A DNA stretch of 64,000 bases, from assembly GCA_036345935.2 (NCBI GenBank), contig JADWOT020000006.1, forward strand, positions 3,289,543-3,353,542, read 5' to 3'. Position numbers and translations under genes: made by a program. Every line of letters begins with the position of its first letter. Position 1 is the first letter of the stretch. Source of the stretch: Taenia hydatigena (taxonomy: Eukaryota; Platyhelminthes; Cestoda; Cyclophyllidea; Taeniidae). The notes under the pieces are model-generated. The model was given only the letters and a program-made list of their open reading frames with translations, did not search any database and was not told the origin of the DNA. Positions 1-11,854 of this stretch are shown piece after piece.

Positions 1-3000
1 CCCCTTCTGGAGAGGAAGAATTTGTTGACATTTAAGCTTTAGCAGGTGAACAATTCCATCTAAACATGGAAAGACAGATAATAAGTAGTAGTTTTCGCCC
101 CAGGAGTGTGGATTGGCGGATTATTCGAGGTCGTCCTCTCAACAAACTTTGGAATTAGATGGCAAATTTATTCCTCATTCAGTCAGCAAGCAGGCTCCTC
201 CCAAAGGCACGCTATCCGTGAAGACTAGTAAACTGTCGAATAGTTTTTGAATGATAGTGGTTGTCACGACTTCTCCTCCTCAAATGTAAACAAACTGCCG
301 CATTATTGAAAGCTGCATTACCGAAGTCGCCTCTTGATGGCGTACCCAAGGGACACGCAGGTCTCCATCCTAATTAGCAATCTATGGCCCGTCTTAGAGC
401 GATTCACCACTCAAATCACGCCACTCATTAAAATCACTTATGAACGGTACATTCCTTTAGTCCTCTCCAAACACCGCATCGGCTCTACAAGGAGCTTTTG
501 CAGCCTAGCAATTCCAACCAACCGAGATTTCTTGCGCACGAGAGTTCACAATAGCAGGAGATCAAGACTACCATACTGCCAACCTGACGAGTATGGATCT
601 GGGCTTAATAATGTATGTGTATGTACAACTGTGCTCACTTGACAAGCGTCTACACCTTTCAGGCAGATAGTGTAAGGAGCTGCATTAAAAATCGCACGGA
701 TTTTTTCATTCAACTGGTTTTTTACTTGAGGGTTGCGTGTATGCCCAGACCTTATGCGTACGCAGCATACCAAATGGGTAGTAATAAGTTGGCAGAGCTT
801 GAACAAACTCACCAATAAACTCTTTCATCAACTATAACCAAGGCGAGAAGGATGATCGACACAAGATAGAAGATGGAGTCACGAACAAGGGGCCACCAGT
901 TGAGATATATTACCTAGAGTTGAGAAAAATGGATAGAAAGGAGGTTAGAAGGTGCACTATACCTTGACTATGGTTCATAAGACGCAACAAATTTCGCTGA
1001 CGGTAGTCTATAGGGTAGTCTCCGGAGTGGATCTCAATAAGAGTAGATCTGAAGTTAGGAAATGTTGAAGTACCAAGTCAGTACTAGTGTAATCATTTAA
1101 CATTTTGCGTAACGCCAGGTCATGCCAATAGCCTCCCAGTCCTTCTAGACGTCAGTAGTACACTTTCTATCCTAATTCCATGGCATTTTCGACTTCAAAA
1201 AACTCAGAGTGCTATATTATAACCGCAAAAGGGAAGGAAATTTAGCAAGAGGAAAAACTGATCAGCACACCTCTTTACTGAAAAGCGCACAGACGCTGGT
1301 AACGAACATGACATTGAAGTCGGCTGAACCGACTACGGCCCCCAAACCGATGTCATCCTAAAATGGGACAAATAGATGTGACAAGCAAAATGAAATCAGA
1401 AATGTGTCAGACGTGTCGTGAGAATGTTTACTTGATGTAACGAAAGCAAATTTAACAAGAGAAAGTTAATTTAAAACCTTCTCACTTGTTGAGATGATTT
1501 CTCTCAAAATGCACAAGCAGAGACTTGCAATATAAGACAGGTTGTTCTAAAATTTAAGCAACGGAATCATTTATTTTACTCTTGATTTTGGTAGTGAGTC
1601 ACTTAAGGGAGCCGCAATTGGACGGCCTGCCCTTAGAACCAGGCAGGCAGCCCAAGCTCCTCTGCACGCCGACAATACATATTCTGCCCATGCACTATCT
1701 CCCTTCATCTTCAGGAAAGTCTCGGAGTGCTACATGCTTACTGATGCACCACAATTTAAAAGACTACTTTTTATCGGTAAATTGTTGTTGCCATCCTGTT
1801 GGGGAATTATTATTGCAGTAACTCAACGCACGATTGAATTAAGTTGTACAGTTTCAAACGCGAGAATTCAGATTAAATCACGGAATACTTTTAAGCCTGT
1901 GATGTGGAAATTACAATTAATTCGCGCAGACGCCATCCTGGCGACTGCTTTTAGGTTAACTCGACACAACTGCGTTGAGTTTGTCATAGAGCCTTATATA
2001 ATTTTAGAGTTACAATAAAAGTCCTTCTGTGGATTCTAAAAACCACCAACCATTTTTACGAGGAAAAAATATTTCGACGGTAACAGATGAAAGCTGAAAA
2101 AAACCATCAAGGATTCGAGGCATGGCATTAACAACTCAGATTTACGAGGAAATAAAAGATTCATCTGACAGAACAAACGCCAATCCAGTCCATATTTACC
2201 ACTAGGAGTCAACAAAGAAGTTTTCTTTTGCCACTAGCAGCGTCTCACTCAAAAGTAAGAAGATCTGACGACTTATTTGTGAAACCGTGAGAAGCTTTTG
2301 TCATCCAGATCTAAAGCAAGACTAAAATTGCTTTTCCCAACTCATTAAAATATGTAAGCTGCAAAACAATCTCAGGGCTAAAGAAAACAAGTTCCCCTAA
2401 AAGCCGCATAACAGATATGACTTAAATACCCATTGGTAATAACTTGTCACCAATATTCCCCAATTCTTCATTAAAACAATGCACCTCCTAAGAGCACCAT
2501 AAACTCCTCACTGCCAAGCGGAATTCAAATTTGGCAACCGATCGTTAACCTTGAGAACTGCTCCGACAAAAAAGTACATTTTGGGGTACATTTGGGAACT
2601 GCTGTCCCAGATAGTTATTTTCTCATTGCACAACAATCCCCTTTTCACAAAATAAATTGACATTATCCCCGACCTAAAGTGGAAAAACCGCAAGGTTACC
2701 TGTCTCAAGCGAGGCAACAGCCCCCACGGCACCCACAGAGCCATCCAACACCACAGGCATCAATTTACACTTTGTGTCTCTTCATGCACTCTATGTAAAA
2801 ACACTACAATAAGAACATACCCTGTGCAATAAAACTCCCTCCTAGTAGAGTAAATACACTGACAGGGTAATAACGTTACCACTGTGATGGATACATCAAC
2901 GTAATGAATGCAAACAACGCAATGGGTGCAGAAACAGTAAAGCAGTCAGAACGATCGTAAGAGCAGATCTACATCGATGATGAGCTTAACGCTACACTTT

Positions 3001-4748
3001 TCGTCTTTTCATTAATAAAGAGTGCTGAATGTTTAATGACAACTACACTGGTTATGATACGTTCCAACCACGGAGGCTGAGAATTTATAACAACTAGCAA
3101 AATAAGCGCAACGATGACTCGGCGAGCTATTGGAATGTCAGCCCGGCTGAAAGCGCCGAGAGGTAGCTAACTAGAGCTGGTAGGACAGGTGAACAGGGGT
3201 GAGGGCTTAGTGTCTCGTGCCAAACGTGTTCGATGATAGAATCAGCCTTGGCTTAATTGAGTAAAAAGGCAGTGACCAATCAAACTTCACCATAGGATGG
3301 TTTGCGCCCATTTCGACCGTCCGCACGAGTGAGTAAAAAAGGAGAGGGGAGGGGGGGAAGTAGGCATGCCCTAAATCTGCCCATACTGCACTATCACAAT
3401 CATCATTTAGTGGGTTAGACCCTTAAAATGGTGAGGCAATCGTGTCGAGACAAAAGACGCATCGAGTGGTAAACAATGAGATCGGTAGTTTATGGATATA
3501 TTGCATGCTTGAAGTGCGAATATGCACATGAAAGGCTATTTTCTGCCTTACCCGACTGTCTACCACGTGATACTAAGTAGCCTGAGTTCACAACCCGCAC
3601 ATATGCTCAATTCGTAACGGAAGTGCGGATAGCACCTTCCAGTTCAAGAAATCTTAATCCCAGAGGAACGGCAAAGATAGCCGGCAAGATAACTGGCACT
3701 TTAAAGGGATTTACACAAGTCTAGAAAGGTGTAAAATGAAAACTACTTCATTCAAATAACTAGGACTCCGAAATAATTAACGTAAAAAAAGACAGTCACT
3801 TCCGCAGGAAACCACCTTCAAATATCTGTCCTACCCTCATTTACATTGTATTGTAAATGGCTCAAAAACGAATCAGTCCTGATGTTTTGTTTAAGGCCAG
3901 TTGTAACCTTGACGGCTATTTATGGAGTTGGGGAGTGGAAATGAGGACGAGTGTGCAATGAAGCAGGTAAAATGGAACATTTCAGTGAGGACAGTGAGGT
4001 TGGTGTCTCAGCCAATTAAAAAAGGCCCTGGTGGAAGTTTGAGCTTGGTGCGCCGCTCCGCGCCGCGCCGTGCCACAACTCTCAAAAGGCAAACCTCAAA
4101 CCAACTTTGTCGCTCAATGAGGGTGGTAGGGTCTAAATTCTGCCTTTTCGAATCTCCAACCAACAAAATTGGTTTAAATAGCTGATTTGATGGAAAAAAA
4201 ATAAATTTGGCAGTTTATTGCCAAGCCACAATGGCGAGTGCATGGGATACGAAGTACGAAACAAAACCTGAAAGGAAGGAAGAGGAAGCTATTTGTCCTT
4301 GAGCGAAACCCCTTTTTGCTCCTTTGAAAGTGTACTTAGTGCCGAATTAGACATACAAAGCGGAAAATCCCCATTTTTCACCCAGAAGAAGTGCACCACC
4401 TCTACGCCTTATTAGAACCTGTCTGCTTAACAGCTCTTTCCATAAATCGTTTGCAGCCGACCGGAAAGGGGGCACTCAGTTGGCTACTTCTATTTTTGCC
4501 TCATTTCTGCGTAAAATAGACTCAGGAAATACGTGGTGCATTTAACTCAACAAAGTTAACGGATTTCACCTTAAAAATGCATACCTTTTTAAGGAAAATA
4601 AGGCAGTAGCGATATGTTTGTGATCGAATTTCCACCATTTTTAATGATCGACAATTCTGGTTTATGCCAATAATAAAGTGGGTTACCCTAGCTTACCTAG
4701 CACCAATACTTCTTCTGCTTACAGTTCGGAATAATTCAGAAAACTTAC
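1..4748. other. Left flank; probable large intron of the exchanger gene
   Basis: I see no convincing coding exon, RNA gene or mobile element in this stretch. The exchanger gene that starts at 5316 on the minus strand has a clear donor (GTAAGT) just beyond 4749, so its following exons must lie at lower coordinates. I searched the minus strand for the next exchanger exon and did not find it. The stretch is therefore either one long intron or the gene continues outside the window. Open frames here (for example 334-642, 1582-2018, 2508-2744) lack conserved motifs and consistent splice sites. A short GC-rich patch sits near 4050-4070. Confidence 0.5.
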
Positions 4749-5316
4749 TCGAGCAATGAGCACTCCGACAAGAGTTGTTGCCAGTTCAGGAGCTGAGCTG
4801 CCAGCAGCCATAAAAGTTGCCCCGGCCACGTCAGGTTGCAGACGCAGGGCTATAAAAGGGCGTATAAGACCCAAAACGTAAGCACCAATTACTAACCATC
4901 GCAGATGACCTCGAGACAGGGGATGAAGTACTCCTCACAGACGATAGCTAATGCAAGGAACATGTAGGCGGCAGCAAATATGTGAAAGATGACAAGACCC
5001 GATCTGCGCTGCTTTTGAGTAAACTGGTCACGGGGAAAGTTATCGATAGCTAAAGGAGTGCAATTGAGGCCTTTGAAGGGAGGTATGGTGGGGTTCATTA
5101 GCAGGAGATGGCGTTCCGCTAGAAGTTTTTGACCATCTGAAGAAGCAGAGAAGCAGAGTTATCAACAAGAACTAACAAACCTTGGATTTCGATGCTATCC
5201 CGATTTTGCTGTCGGTACTGAAGAATGACCGCCTTTGAAGTGTAGAAAAGGACAACCAAAGCAAGAGTGATCATGCGGTATTTGAACCGCAATGATTTGG
5301 GGTCCGTAAGCTGCAT
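4749..5316 (-). CDS. NCKX: K+-dependent Na+/Ca2+ exchanger (NCKX/SLC24 family), 5' part
   Basis: NCKX proteins exchange Na+ for Ca2+ plus K+ across the plasma or organelle membrane. Three in-phase exons are visible: 5316-5181, 5136-4897 and 4849-4749, joined by introns of 44 and 47 bp and followed by a GTAAGT donor. They encode about 159 residues. An N-terminal hydrophobic segment follows the start (MQLTDPKSLRFKYR), then a conserved block with NCTP and KQRR, a hydrophobic helix ending AIVCEEYF, and the start of the first alpha repeat, GATFMAAGSSAPEL. The GSSAPE signature is the ion-binding core of the family. I chose ATG 5316 because an in-frame stop lies just upstream beside a possible splice acceptor. 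The rest of alpha-1, the cytoplasmic loop and alpha-2 are not in view. It shares a 1.2 kb A-rich divergent interval with the C19orf47-like gene. Confidence 0.85.
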
Positions 5317-5344
5317 TTCAAAAAGGCGGACAATGGCCAAAAAC

Positions 5345-6499
5345 TATCTAAAAAGAAAACAGAGCAACAAGCAGCATTAGACTAGATGTATGCTTATGAA
5401 AGGTAAAGTCTATCAAACAATGCTAAAAAAATGGGATTTTAAATGCAAGAACTCAAAAAAAAGCAATTAAAAGATTAGTAAACAACTAAATTCTAAAAAG
5501 TCAAGCAAACGCCAGGGTACCTTTTAAAGACAAAAAGCAGGCAGCCTTAGTAGGAGGACAAAATGCAAATATATAAATGCAAAATCAGGAACATCTGAGA
5601 TCCAAACAAAGACGAAAAATGATCAAATATAAGTGTTCACATAACTAAATTAAAAGGTGTGCACTTCCTCAAAGTAATGGGAAGAAACAAAAACTCATGC
5701 AACACTATTTGATGCATTTGTTTTCATTGTGAGTAAAAACTCTACAGTGAAAAAAAATGAAAACAATATGGCTAAGTGATTTGCATTGCTAAGGAAGAGT
5801 ACCTGCGGGCTGCAGAGACAGTACCAAAAATAGAAGCTAAATGTTAGCTAGAAAAAATGCATAGCAGTTAAAAGAAGGTCAAGTTAGAAAGACTCATTAA
5901 GACTTATCAGAACACGATAAAAACAAAAATAGCAACCATAAACGCAATTTCGTTTGTTAGTGCTAAAGCTCAAAAACGGTATCACTTAACGCTACATCGG
6001 TTTAATCCAATTGCTCAACAAACCCTATGAAAACAAGCTAAATAATGTACAACAAATGTAAAAAACCAGAAACAAAACCTCTTTATTTGTGTGCGCAAAA
6101 AACAGCGAGTTAAAAAAGAACCACCGGAGCACGGAAGCAATCTAATGTGAGATTTTGCTTATAGATTCGAACAACTTGCCAAGGTCGACGAGCTTATTTC
6201 ATTCTGATAATAAGCATAGAAAAAGTTAAAAAAGAATGATTAAATTTAAGTGCATATTTTTAATTATATATTTAAAAAAAGCGAAGTTACTTAGCGTAAC
6301 TAATAATTCAATAGATCAACAACGTAAAATATTTTGGCGATTAAAGGGAACTAAAAACAACAATATTCTATCATTGTATTTAATTTTGTTGTTTTGCAAA
6401 ATGCAGACTAAGGTTTTTTGCTATTTTTTAATATTTTTCATTGCCATTCAAACTCCTTATTTAGAGTGTATAAATGCCGCGTTCAAACTAATTGCAGTG
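5345..6499. other. A-rich divergent intergenic region
   Basis: This interval separates the starts of two divergent genes (5316 minus, 6500 plus). It is strongly A-rich on the plus strand with many AAAAA runs. I see no exon, no RNA gene and no clear TATA box at a convincing distance from either start. It presumably holds both promoters, but I cannot place them. Confidence 0.4.
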
Positions 6500-8568
6500 A
6501 TGGCGGGTAAGTCGTGTGGATGGTTAGGAGCTGTGAGAATTAATGACTGTTTCTAGTCATCTGTTGACGCTATTTTTTTGTAAATCATTTAGACACAAAG
6601 TTCTGGCTTAAATTTTTCCTTGATGCTGGCCTTCCTAAGGAAACTTCGAAGCGTTACACTAGCCTTTTTTTTGAAAACCGCATAACCTTGCAACATCTTC
6701 GCTTCCTTGACAAGGATCTTCTCAAAGAAATGGGGATCAGTGCTGTCGGAGATATTATTACTATTCTTCAGTACTGCAAATCTCTCGACGTAGATGTAGT
6801 TTTTGGCCTTTTTGCGCGTTGATCTTCATTTATAGAAGCTTTCTGAGGTGCAGGCTGATGTTGTGGTTACCTCGACAACCCCAAGCTCCGAAAAATCGTC
6901 AGTTCTTCCTGGCCATGAATTACCAGTGCCCTTAAAACGTCGCGTTACGAAGGAAATGGAGGGGTCTTATGTAGTCAAGCTCCCGGAAGGAAAAACGGAA
7001 AAGACTCGACGAATCCTTCAGAAAATGGGTATAGGTATGCTGCGCATGTAGCCGAACCTTTTTTTTAGCGGACAATGGGACTCCTAGCGAATTGTGTAGC
7101 TCTTCACAGTCATTGCGTACTGTGGTCATTACGGCTACTCCATCGTCAACAACCAAATCGGGTCCTAATCAGGGAACTCCTCTTGATTTTGATGAGGAGA
7201 GCGATGACGATAATGAAGACTTTGAAGTCATTATATCGAGGTAATTTGTAGGCTTCTACGCCATATTCTGTTCTCTTTGATCTCGTTTGTGCGCTTGTGG
7301 AATCCGCCAACTACTCGTCATGAACCTATTGTATGCATTCCGCCAGTTTTCTCTTCTTCCAGTTTACATTTTGTTAATAGGGAGACGTCATCATCGCCTT
7401 CCATTTTTAGTACCAGTCCCGATGTTCGAACAGCAAACCTGGGCACTCGGCCCTACGTTTCACGCCCCTCCGTCTTCGACCGTCTTGGTGCGGAGGTACC
7501 TTTCCCAAATGTTGCTGCCGTGAAAGGATCGTCCACCACATCCGCATCTGTTTCTGCGACATCAGCTGGCAAAACTGCCCTTGCTCGCGTTGTCGATCGT
7601 ACCATCGCTAGCAACGCGGCGGAGGAGGCTCGCCTTCGTCGCGATTTCGCTCAGTCTGGCCCTCTAAAACGCTCCGTGAGTGGATAATAGGTGTTTTGCG
7701 GGTTCCAGAGATTTTTACTACAGCCTTTCAATCGATTAATACCTCGGCTTTTGTTTTCGCATCAATGATTCCCCTTTCACTTCGTCCATTAAAAGGCAAG
7801 TGAATCCATATTCTCTCGTTTGGGCGCTCATGGCACCAAAACGGCAGCAGACGACGAGCCCGGCCTGCCCTATCAAGGTATTTTGAAGCGCCCTCGGATG
7901 TCAGTACCGAAGGCACAACCACCCGTGCGACCGCCATCGCATAGCGTTTTGAAGTCCCCTCCCAACCCTCATGCTCGTGTCTCCGCAAAGAGTCGTCTCG
8001 GCTTTGCTCCCTCTGCGCCCAGCTCCACTCTCGACCGATCGGCGGGCATCTTCGCCACTGATTTGCCAAGAAGTGGTACGTAATTTCGGTGTTCTATTAT
8101 TTTTCCAGTGTGTAAACCGATCAATTGCACGATTGCGGTCATTATTAATCTCGCTTTGCAATGAAAATCACGTCAAATGGTAATTCCTCGACGGTGTATC
8201 TACGAATGTTGCGTGAGCTCTAGGTTGATGTTAGTGCTATCAGGGTCTGGTTGGTGCCGGTGACCTACGCCTGTACTAACTCAATTACCCTCTATGATTA
8301 CTGCACTTGCTGTTTGATGTCTTCACCGAAAGTTGGAGTTAGTTGAAGTGGCTTAGTGCTGAAAGTTTGAGCAAGTTTGTGTAACATTAAAGCCAATGCG
8401 ATCCACTCTAGAATTCACGGTTTTGCCAAAACAAGCTTATATTGCAATTAATCACTTTTTAGCGTCACGGAGGCAGTGTAGGTCGGCACGCTTCCTTGAC
8501 TCCACATGGCTCTCGCCCTTCATTACACTTTTCTCTTTTCAGTGCGCCAGAGGTTGGGCCGGCTCTAA
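6500..8568 (+). CDS. C19orf47: SAM-domain nuclear protein, C19orf47 family
   Basis: Seven exons join in phase: 6500-6506, 6593-6789, 6836-7028, 7069-7240, 7381-7675, 7796-8075 and 8543-8568, 1170 nt or 389 residues. Residues 2-67 form a SAM domain (TKFWLKFFLDAGLP..., ending GDIITILQYCK). Residues 102-121 carry KRRVTKEMEGSYVVKLPEGK, matching the family's conserved RRRVT-EMEGKY-P-G block. Further on are the repeated family motifs SVFDRLGAE and SIFSRLGAH, then GILKR, and a short last exon ending RQRLGRL before the stop, as in the vertebrate protein. The vertebrate member is poorly characterised, so only the family is assigned. The first coding exon is just 7 nt (ATGGCGG), so ordinary gene finders may miss the start. 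An AATAAA follows 106 bp after the stop. The model is supported by exact phase and motif order along the whole length. Confidence 0.88.
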
Positions 8569-8673
8569 CGTGCCCATCTTTGGCTTATGGAATTCACACT
8601 ATCCGTCGCACTTCCGGCAGTGGTGAAGCTATCTCCTTCTTTCCTATGTATATATGTCCGCCTTTTAGACAAA

Positions 8674-8679
8674 AATAAA
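8674..8679 (+). terminator. Polyadenylation signal AATAAA
   Basis: A canonical AATAAA lies about 106 bp past the stop of the C19orf47-like gene, before the convergent aftiphilin gene. Confidence 0.5.
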
Positions 8680-8980
8680 TTCACCAAAGCTAACCTACTT
8701 TGTTCTCGCCTAGCTTGTAGCCTCTTGAATGAGCTATTTCCTCTTGGAGCATTGTTTCGGTGGTGACTGATCTTTACTTAAGCATCAATCAATTCGACGG
8801 AATCCAGGACTCCTTTGACTTCAATTGAAGTAAGGATTCGCATATACTGTCAAAATATATCTATATATATGCATATGTATACATACCATTAGGATAGAGA
8901 AGGCAAAACATTTCAAATCACCAGCGCAATCGTCAGGGGTTTGGACAGCAATGACAGCGAAATAAGAATGTAGACATCAT

Positions 8981-11854
8981 CTAGTCGGTCTGGTCGAGGA
9001 CGGGGAAGGCGAGAATGGATTTTCGGAGGTATGAAAAGTCGGGTAGGAGTTCCAATACCTTGGAGACACACGCGGGAACCTCGGCTTCTTTCGTAGCTGC
9101 CGCCGTTTTCGACTTATCTATGTAGACGTCGAGAGTGGAGGATAGACCTTGTGTCGGAGGGGTCTGAGGTGGTGGTGGAACAGAGTGAAGGAACTCAGCT
9201 TCTAGATCTGAAAGGAAGAACACTCAAGAGGAGAGTAAAGCAGGTTTTGAGGAGGGGAAACAGTGCAGGAAGGGGGTATTAATTAGTTTAAGTCAACAGT
9301 GTGATGAAATCGTAACCTTCAAATCATAACAGTATCCGTAAAATGTGTTATAGTGGTGGTGGCGGTGTCAAGCCGTAAATTTGGGTCACTTCAAAGTGCA
9401 ATAGTTGTGGGAGAAGCACTGAAGCAAAAAATGTGAAGAAATATTCGCATACCTGATATGGGAGCGGGTGGTTTTGAGGTAGCTATGGAGGGCATTTCTT
9501 CAAACATCTCCAAATCTGCTTCTGAGGCGCATTGGGTTACACTTCCTGCGGATTTAAAGGATACGGATAAGACGTCATTATTTTCCAGCCAACCGTTACA
9601 ATGGAAGGGCTCGTGTTCGATGATGCAGCATGCATCCGAGTTGCATGGATCAAGCATTAGTCAAAATGGGTTTCCATTGCTTATCAACTGAATGAACTCA
9701 AGGGTTTGAACCTCCACATCCTAGAACACTACGAGGTAGAAATTGGTTCCAGTCATTACCTAATAAACTTACTACCCTTGACTGCATAAAAAACTTTAAT
9801 CTCACCTATAATAAGGGGGTTGGTTAGTCCACTCGCGGACCAGTCAAATTCGGGCACGGGAATCTGTGATGCAGGGCCGGTGGCAACAGCGCCACTCGCA
9901 GACGGTGGTAAATTTGTCGGACTTGGAGCAGACGGGGCAACGGCGTGGAATCCAATGGGCGTTGGCTCAAGCAACTTGAGGCGTCCATGATTGGGTAAAA
10001 CGAAGCGCTACGGAGGGGAGTAAAGTCAAATGATCCCCTTTTGAAGACGCCATAAAATGAACTTCCGTTTCTACCCAACAAAATTTTCAAGGTTCCGATA
10101 AAAGTAGGAGGAGTGGAGAATGATAGCGTCTAATAGCGATAAAATAGCCGTAAAACTGGGGCTTAAACAATTTCGTTGGGCAGATGATAAATCACAAAAA
10201 GGAATATCGGGGCTCATACGTGCAATCACTACAAGGCTACTCATGGTAGTTTGACCAAAGCAGAGAAACTCAAACATTCAGCCTTAAATACTAATGGTAA
10301 GAGTGAAGAAAAGATTTTGGGCTCGATTCATTCAACAGCATGTAGTTGTGAAAGTTGCGTTAATGGCTGATGCAATCGTATAAGTAGCTGAAATACACGA
10401 TGAAAAATGCGAACACAGTAAGCACACAAACACCTAGACCACTCCTCACATCATTAAACAAAAAAGGTGATATCAATAAAGACGGCGACAAGCCACTAAA
10501 AGACCTACATAATCTTCGATCTGGGAAGGTTGCTATCGAAGTTTATGCTAGTAAAAAATTGAAAACCAAGCAAATAATGGAATGAGCAACGACAAGGAAA
10601 TGGAAAGAAGTCGTACTGTGCTCTGTAGATCCACACCTATTGTTCCAAGAAACATGGAGTACGTATGTGAGGAATTCCAGACGTGACGAGAGGCGAAAGA
10701 CTCTGGATGAGCAGACACGGAGGTTAAAAGACTGAAAAGTGGAAAGAGCAATTTAAATTCAGCATGTAAAAGTAGTTTAGCAATTATATTGTGGAAAATA
10801 AACTACTTTTGCACAGCTTCAGAGGATGCCCTCTCCCAAAGATCTAGTAGTCGAGCTCTAAATGCGCTAACAGCGTTGGGAGATAATAGCTCCGAAGGAA
10901 CAAACGTATTGAGACCTGCTTCCTTATCAACAGAGAAGGCTGCCTCGAGAGCTGTTTGAGCATGAACTAGAAGATTTTTCTAGAAATAAGTGATAATTGT
11001 TAGTGAATGTTACACAACACACATTCCCTGATGATTAAAAAACGTACAACAAGGGAATAAGCAGGAAGAATACTTTTATTTGGATAGTTGGGTTCCCGAA
11101 AGTCCGAGAAATCCGCAACCTCTTTGGAGACATTCTGCGATGGACCCAATTCTACAACGGAAACCTGCTCAGGTTCGGCAGACTGGAAAGCTGCGAAATC
11201 ATCGAATTCGTCATTTTCACTTGAACTGTTGGAGTAGTATTCAGGATCTTTGGGAATATGATCTTGTGCTGTGAAATCTGTCGAATCGTTGTCTGCTGCA
11301 TTCTTGGAGGAGGGGAAGTTGGTGTTTCGCAAGTTATCTACAAATTTTGAGGATTCATGAGGGGATTTGTCACAGTCAGATGTGATCGAAGGAGTATCCA
11401 AAATGTAAGGTTTAGATTTTGAAGGCTTGGGAGAATTTAAATAGTTTGAAGAGGACGGCGCCTTCTTGCGTGCATCTTGGAGTCGATCTACTTTGTGAAC
11501 AAGCGCATCGAAAGATCTACCAGCACTAGCTGGTGCAACGCAGGGAAATGAGAGATCCAATTTTTCAGATTTCTCATATTCTTTGCTCCCAAGTGTAGAG
11601 CCGCTCTCATCAACAGTATCCAAGTCATTTCTTATAAGAGATGTGTTTGATACGACGCGGGATATATGAGAGGCAAGATCTCCAACCGTTGCGCCAGCAG
11701 GGAATTCAGGAGGCATTTCAAAATCTGAATCAGTCAAAGATTGGCTTCCAGGTGAGTCTACTTCATTGAGAGACTTCTGAATGCCACCATTAGAAGTAGT
11801 TCGTGTTAGGGAAGACTCCAGAGCATCGAAACCATTCATACTCACACCACTCAT
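8981..11854 (-). CDS. AFTPH: Aftiphilin-type clathrin/AP adaptor protein
   Basis: Aftiphilin binds clathrin and the ear domains of AP-1/AP-2 and acts in trans-Golgi/endosomal vesicle traffic. Five exons join in phase: 11854-11048, 10979-10807, 10731-10617, 10007-9806 and 9207-8981, 1524 nt or 507 residues. Residues 215-226 (DEFDDFAAFQSA) and 248-252 (DFSDF) are acidic-phenylalanine ear-binding motifs in a long disordered N-terminus. Residues 270-365 match the clathrin-binding region (NLLVHAQTALEAAF, then FRARLLDLWERA). Residues 379-380 plus 418-430 carry EP and the family hallmark FDWSASGLTNPL. The C-terminus LPDFSYLRKSILAFP matches the conserved aftiphilin end. An in-frame stop precedes ATG 11854, which fixes the start. 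The gene is shorter than vertebrate aftiphilin, mainly in the disordered part. It converges on the C19orf47-like gene and diverges from ASPG. Confidence 0.85.
9391..9657 (-). other. Open frame inside the last aftiphilin intron; possible cassette exon
   Basis: The 598-bp intron 9208-9805 contains an 88-codon open frame ending in a good phase-1 donor (CAG|GTATGC near 9453), the same phase as the flanking exons. No in-frame acceptor exists: a TGA and CTA precede its first ATG. Splicing exon 4 directly to exon 5 gives the conserved FDWSASGLTNPL...DLEAEF join, so I left this frame out. It may be a cassette whose acceptor I misjudged, a decayed exon, or chance. The plus strand is also open over much of it. 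Confidence 0.25.

Noticed and set aside
240..330. Minus-strand reading GDFGNAAFN, reminiscent of the exchanger motif GDVG...GSAVFN.
   Set aside because: Only a few residues match, the spacing is wrong, the following residues are charged where a membrane helix is needed, and no splice sites fit.
2508..2744. Minus-strand open frame with a reading GDNVNLFC in another frame, suggesting an Ig-like domain.
   Set aside because: The Ig-like reading hits a stop after a few codons and has no partner strand or cysteine.
7728..8161. Minus-strand open frames opposite the C19orf47-like exons.
   Set aside because: They are antisense shadows of a well-supported coding exon with Arg/Pro-rich composition.
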